Source: Bacteroidota bacterium (GTDB taxonomy: Bacteria; Bacteroidota; Bacteroidia; Bacteroidales; VadinHA17). Taken from it: a stretch of DNA of 15,397 bases. The stretch covers positions 1-15,397 of the forward strand of contig JAUWMO010000044.1 in assembly GCA_030613125.1 (NCBI GenBank), read 5' to 3'. Made by a program: the position numbers and the translations under genes. Below, piece by piece: positions 14,355 to 15,397 of this stretch (its first letter is position 1; the number at the start of each line of letters is the position of its first letter). The notes under the pieces were generated by a model. That model saw nothing but the letters and a program-made list of their open reading frames with translations, did not search any database and was not told the DNA's origin.

Positions 14355-14386
14355 TTTGAATGAGTCTAATTAAATATCTAAATTTG
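14355..14386 (+). promoter_or_regulatory. Strong promoter for the TPR gene downstream of gyrA
   Basis: TTTG (14355-14358), 20 bp, then TAAATTTG (14379-14386) match the Bacteroidota -33/-7 consensus very closely. The predicted start near 14393 leaves a leader of about 38 nt. The TPR gene can thus be transcribed independently of gyrA. Confidence 0.75.
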
Positions 14387-14430
14387 TTTCGAAAATAATT
14401 GAAGTGATTAATTTACTAAACAACTTTAAA

Positions 14431-15397
14431 ATGAGAAAATTAGCAGTAATATTGATTCTTGTCACCGGCTTCTCCGGTGCATTTGCACAGAAGGGTAAAA
14501 TCACCAGTGCAATGAACTATATGACTAACGGGCAAATTGAGAAAGCCTGGGAAGCCATACAAGAGGCTGAGGAAAATGAAAAGACCGTTAGCTATTATAA
14601 AACTTATTATGCGAAAGGGAAAATTCTACAGACCATAGCTGAATCCGGCGATGAAAATATCAAGAAACTGGTTGAGGACCCATTGCCTAAAGCATATGAA
14701 AGCTATAAGAAGGCTATTGAACTGGATGAAAAGGGGAAGGCAGGCAAACAGGTTGATTTTGAGCTAACTATGTTAAATAATGATTTCATTAATCTGGGTA
14801 TTCAGAAATTCCAGGATAAGGATCATGCAGGAGCTTTAGAAGCTTTTGAATATTCACTTGAAATAGGAAAGAGTGAGATTTTTGGCGGTGTTGTTGATAC
14901 TACTATTGTTTATAATGCCGGTTTGGCAGCTTATAATGGCAAGATGAATGATAAAGCCATTGAGTATTTTACAATAGCAAAAGATATGGGTTATGGCGGT
15001 TCAACGGTATACCAGTTAATGAACCGGGTTTATATTTCTAAGGGTGATTCAGCCAATTCTGAAAAGATCATGCAGGAAGGTGTAGAGGCGTTTCCTGAAG
15101 AAGACGCTTTAATGGTGGAGCTAATCAACTATTACCTTACTTCTGACCAGGATGATAAAGCATTTGAGTATTTAGATGTTGCTAAGGAGAAAGACCCTGA
15201 AAACAAGACTTACTGGTATGTTGAAGGTGTTTTATATGACAAGAAGGGGATGATGGATGAGGCATTGAAATCATACGGAAAGGCTACTGAACTCGACCCT
15301 GAATATTATGATCCGTTTTATAATATGGGTGTGATTCATTTTAATTTGGGTGTTAAGCTTCAGGAAAAGGCTAATGAAATAATGGATAATGCTGAAT
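14431..15397 (+). CDS. Exported tetratricopeptide-repeat protein, 3' truncated by window
   Basis: The frame runs open from ATG 14431 to the window end, giving 322 residues with no stop. A signal peptide (MRKLAVILILVTGFSGAFA, likely cleaved before Gln20) sends it to the periplasm; no lipobox Cys is seen. The mature part is helical with several TPR units, for example DHAGALEAFEYSLEIGK, VYNAGLAAYNGKMNDKAIEYF and, near the end of the visible part, YWYVEGVLYDKKGMMDEALK followed by YGKATELDPEYYDPFYNMG. TPRs are protein-protein scaffolds, and no enzymatic motif is visible. A TPR protein directly after gyrA is, as I recall, a recurrent arrangement in Bacteroidota; the reason is unknown. The 88-bp gap holds its own strong promoter. 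The C-terminal part cannot be assessed. Confidence 0.88.
   Translation, partial: MRKLAVILILVTGFSGAFAQKGKITSAMNYMTNGQIEKAWEAIQEAEENEKTVSYYKTYYAKGKILQTIAESGDENIKKLVEDPLPKAYESYKKAIELDEKGKAGKQVDFELTMLNNDFINLGIQKFQDKDHAGALEAFEYSLEIGKSEIFGGVVDTTIVYNAGLAAYNGKMNDKAIEYFTIAKDMGYGGSTVYQLMNRVYISKGDSANSEKIMQEGVEAFPEEDALMVELINYYLTSDQDDKAFEYLDVAKEKDPENKTYWYVEGVLYDKKGMMDEALKSYGKATELDPEYYDPFYNMGVIHFNLGVKLQEKANEIMDNAE

Overview
The window is chromosomal DNA from a member of the Bacteroidota, probably an uncultured Bacteroidales/Marinilabiliales-type organism. Four things point there. The gene block cinA - rpmB - rpmG - DUF4295 - ftsY - rimO, with the Bacteroidota-restricted DUF4295 protein, is typical of the phylum. 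The promoters match the phylum's TTG-N19/20-TAnnTTTG pattern. Most start codons lack a Shine-Dalgarno sequence. The outer-membrane receptor has the phylum's usual N-terminal CarboxypepD_reg-like domain. Apart from the first 440 bases, the DNA is AT-rich.

Layout. (1) 1-440: 3' end of an unusually GC-rich gene for a BNR/Asp-box (sialidase-like) protein. (2) 619-4163: a TonB-dependent receptor-like protein, a small exported helical protein of unknown function, and a stand-alone LytTR DNA-binding protein that looks like the C-terminal part of a response regulator. These three are separated by repeat-bearing spacers. (3) 4332-8797: a co-directional housekeeping run comprising cinA, the two ribosomal protein genes rpmB and rpmG plus the probable ribosomal protein DUF4295, a strong Rho-independent terminator, ftsY (SRP receptor) and rimO (methylthiolation of ribosomal protein S12). 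Translation and protein targeting dominate it. (4) 9010-11550, minus strand: clpC, the AAA+ unfoldase of the ClpCP protease, with a near-ideal promoter. (5) 11838-14342: gyrA, divergent from clpC. (6) 14431 to the window end: an exported TPR protein, cut by the window edge, with its own strong promoter.

The coding content is mostly ordinary core genome. The less ordinary material is in the spacers: helically phased GTTWCAA heptamer arrays at two loci, two perfect palindromes sharing the core CCGAWAGCTWTCGG (one sitting exactly at a unit boundary of a 9-bp tandem repeat, as if inserted), and 8-bp-period arrays in inverted orientation. I saw no tRNA, rRNA, CRISPR array, transposase or phage gene. 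The best candidate for an undescribed system is modest: the receptor / exported helical protein / orphan LytTR neighbourhood, together with the phased repeat array immediately after the LytTR gene.
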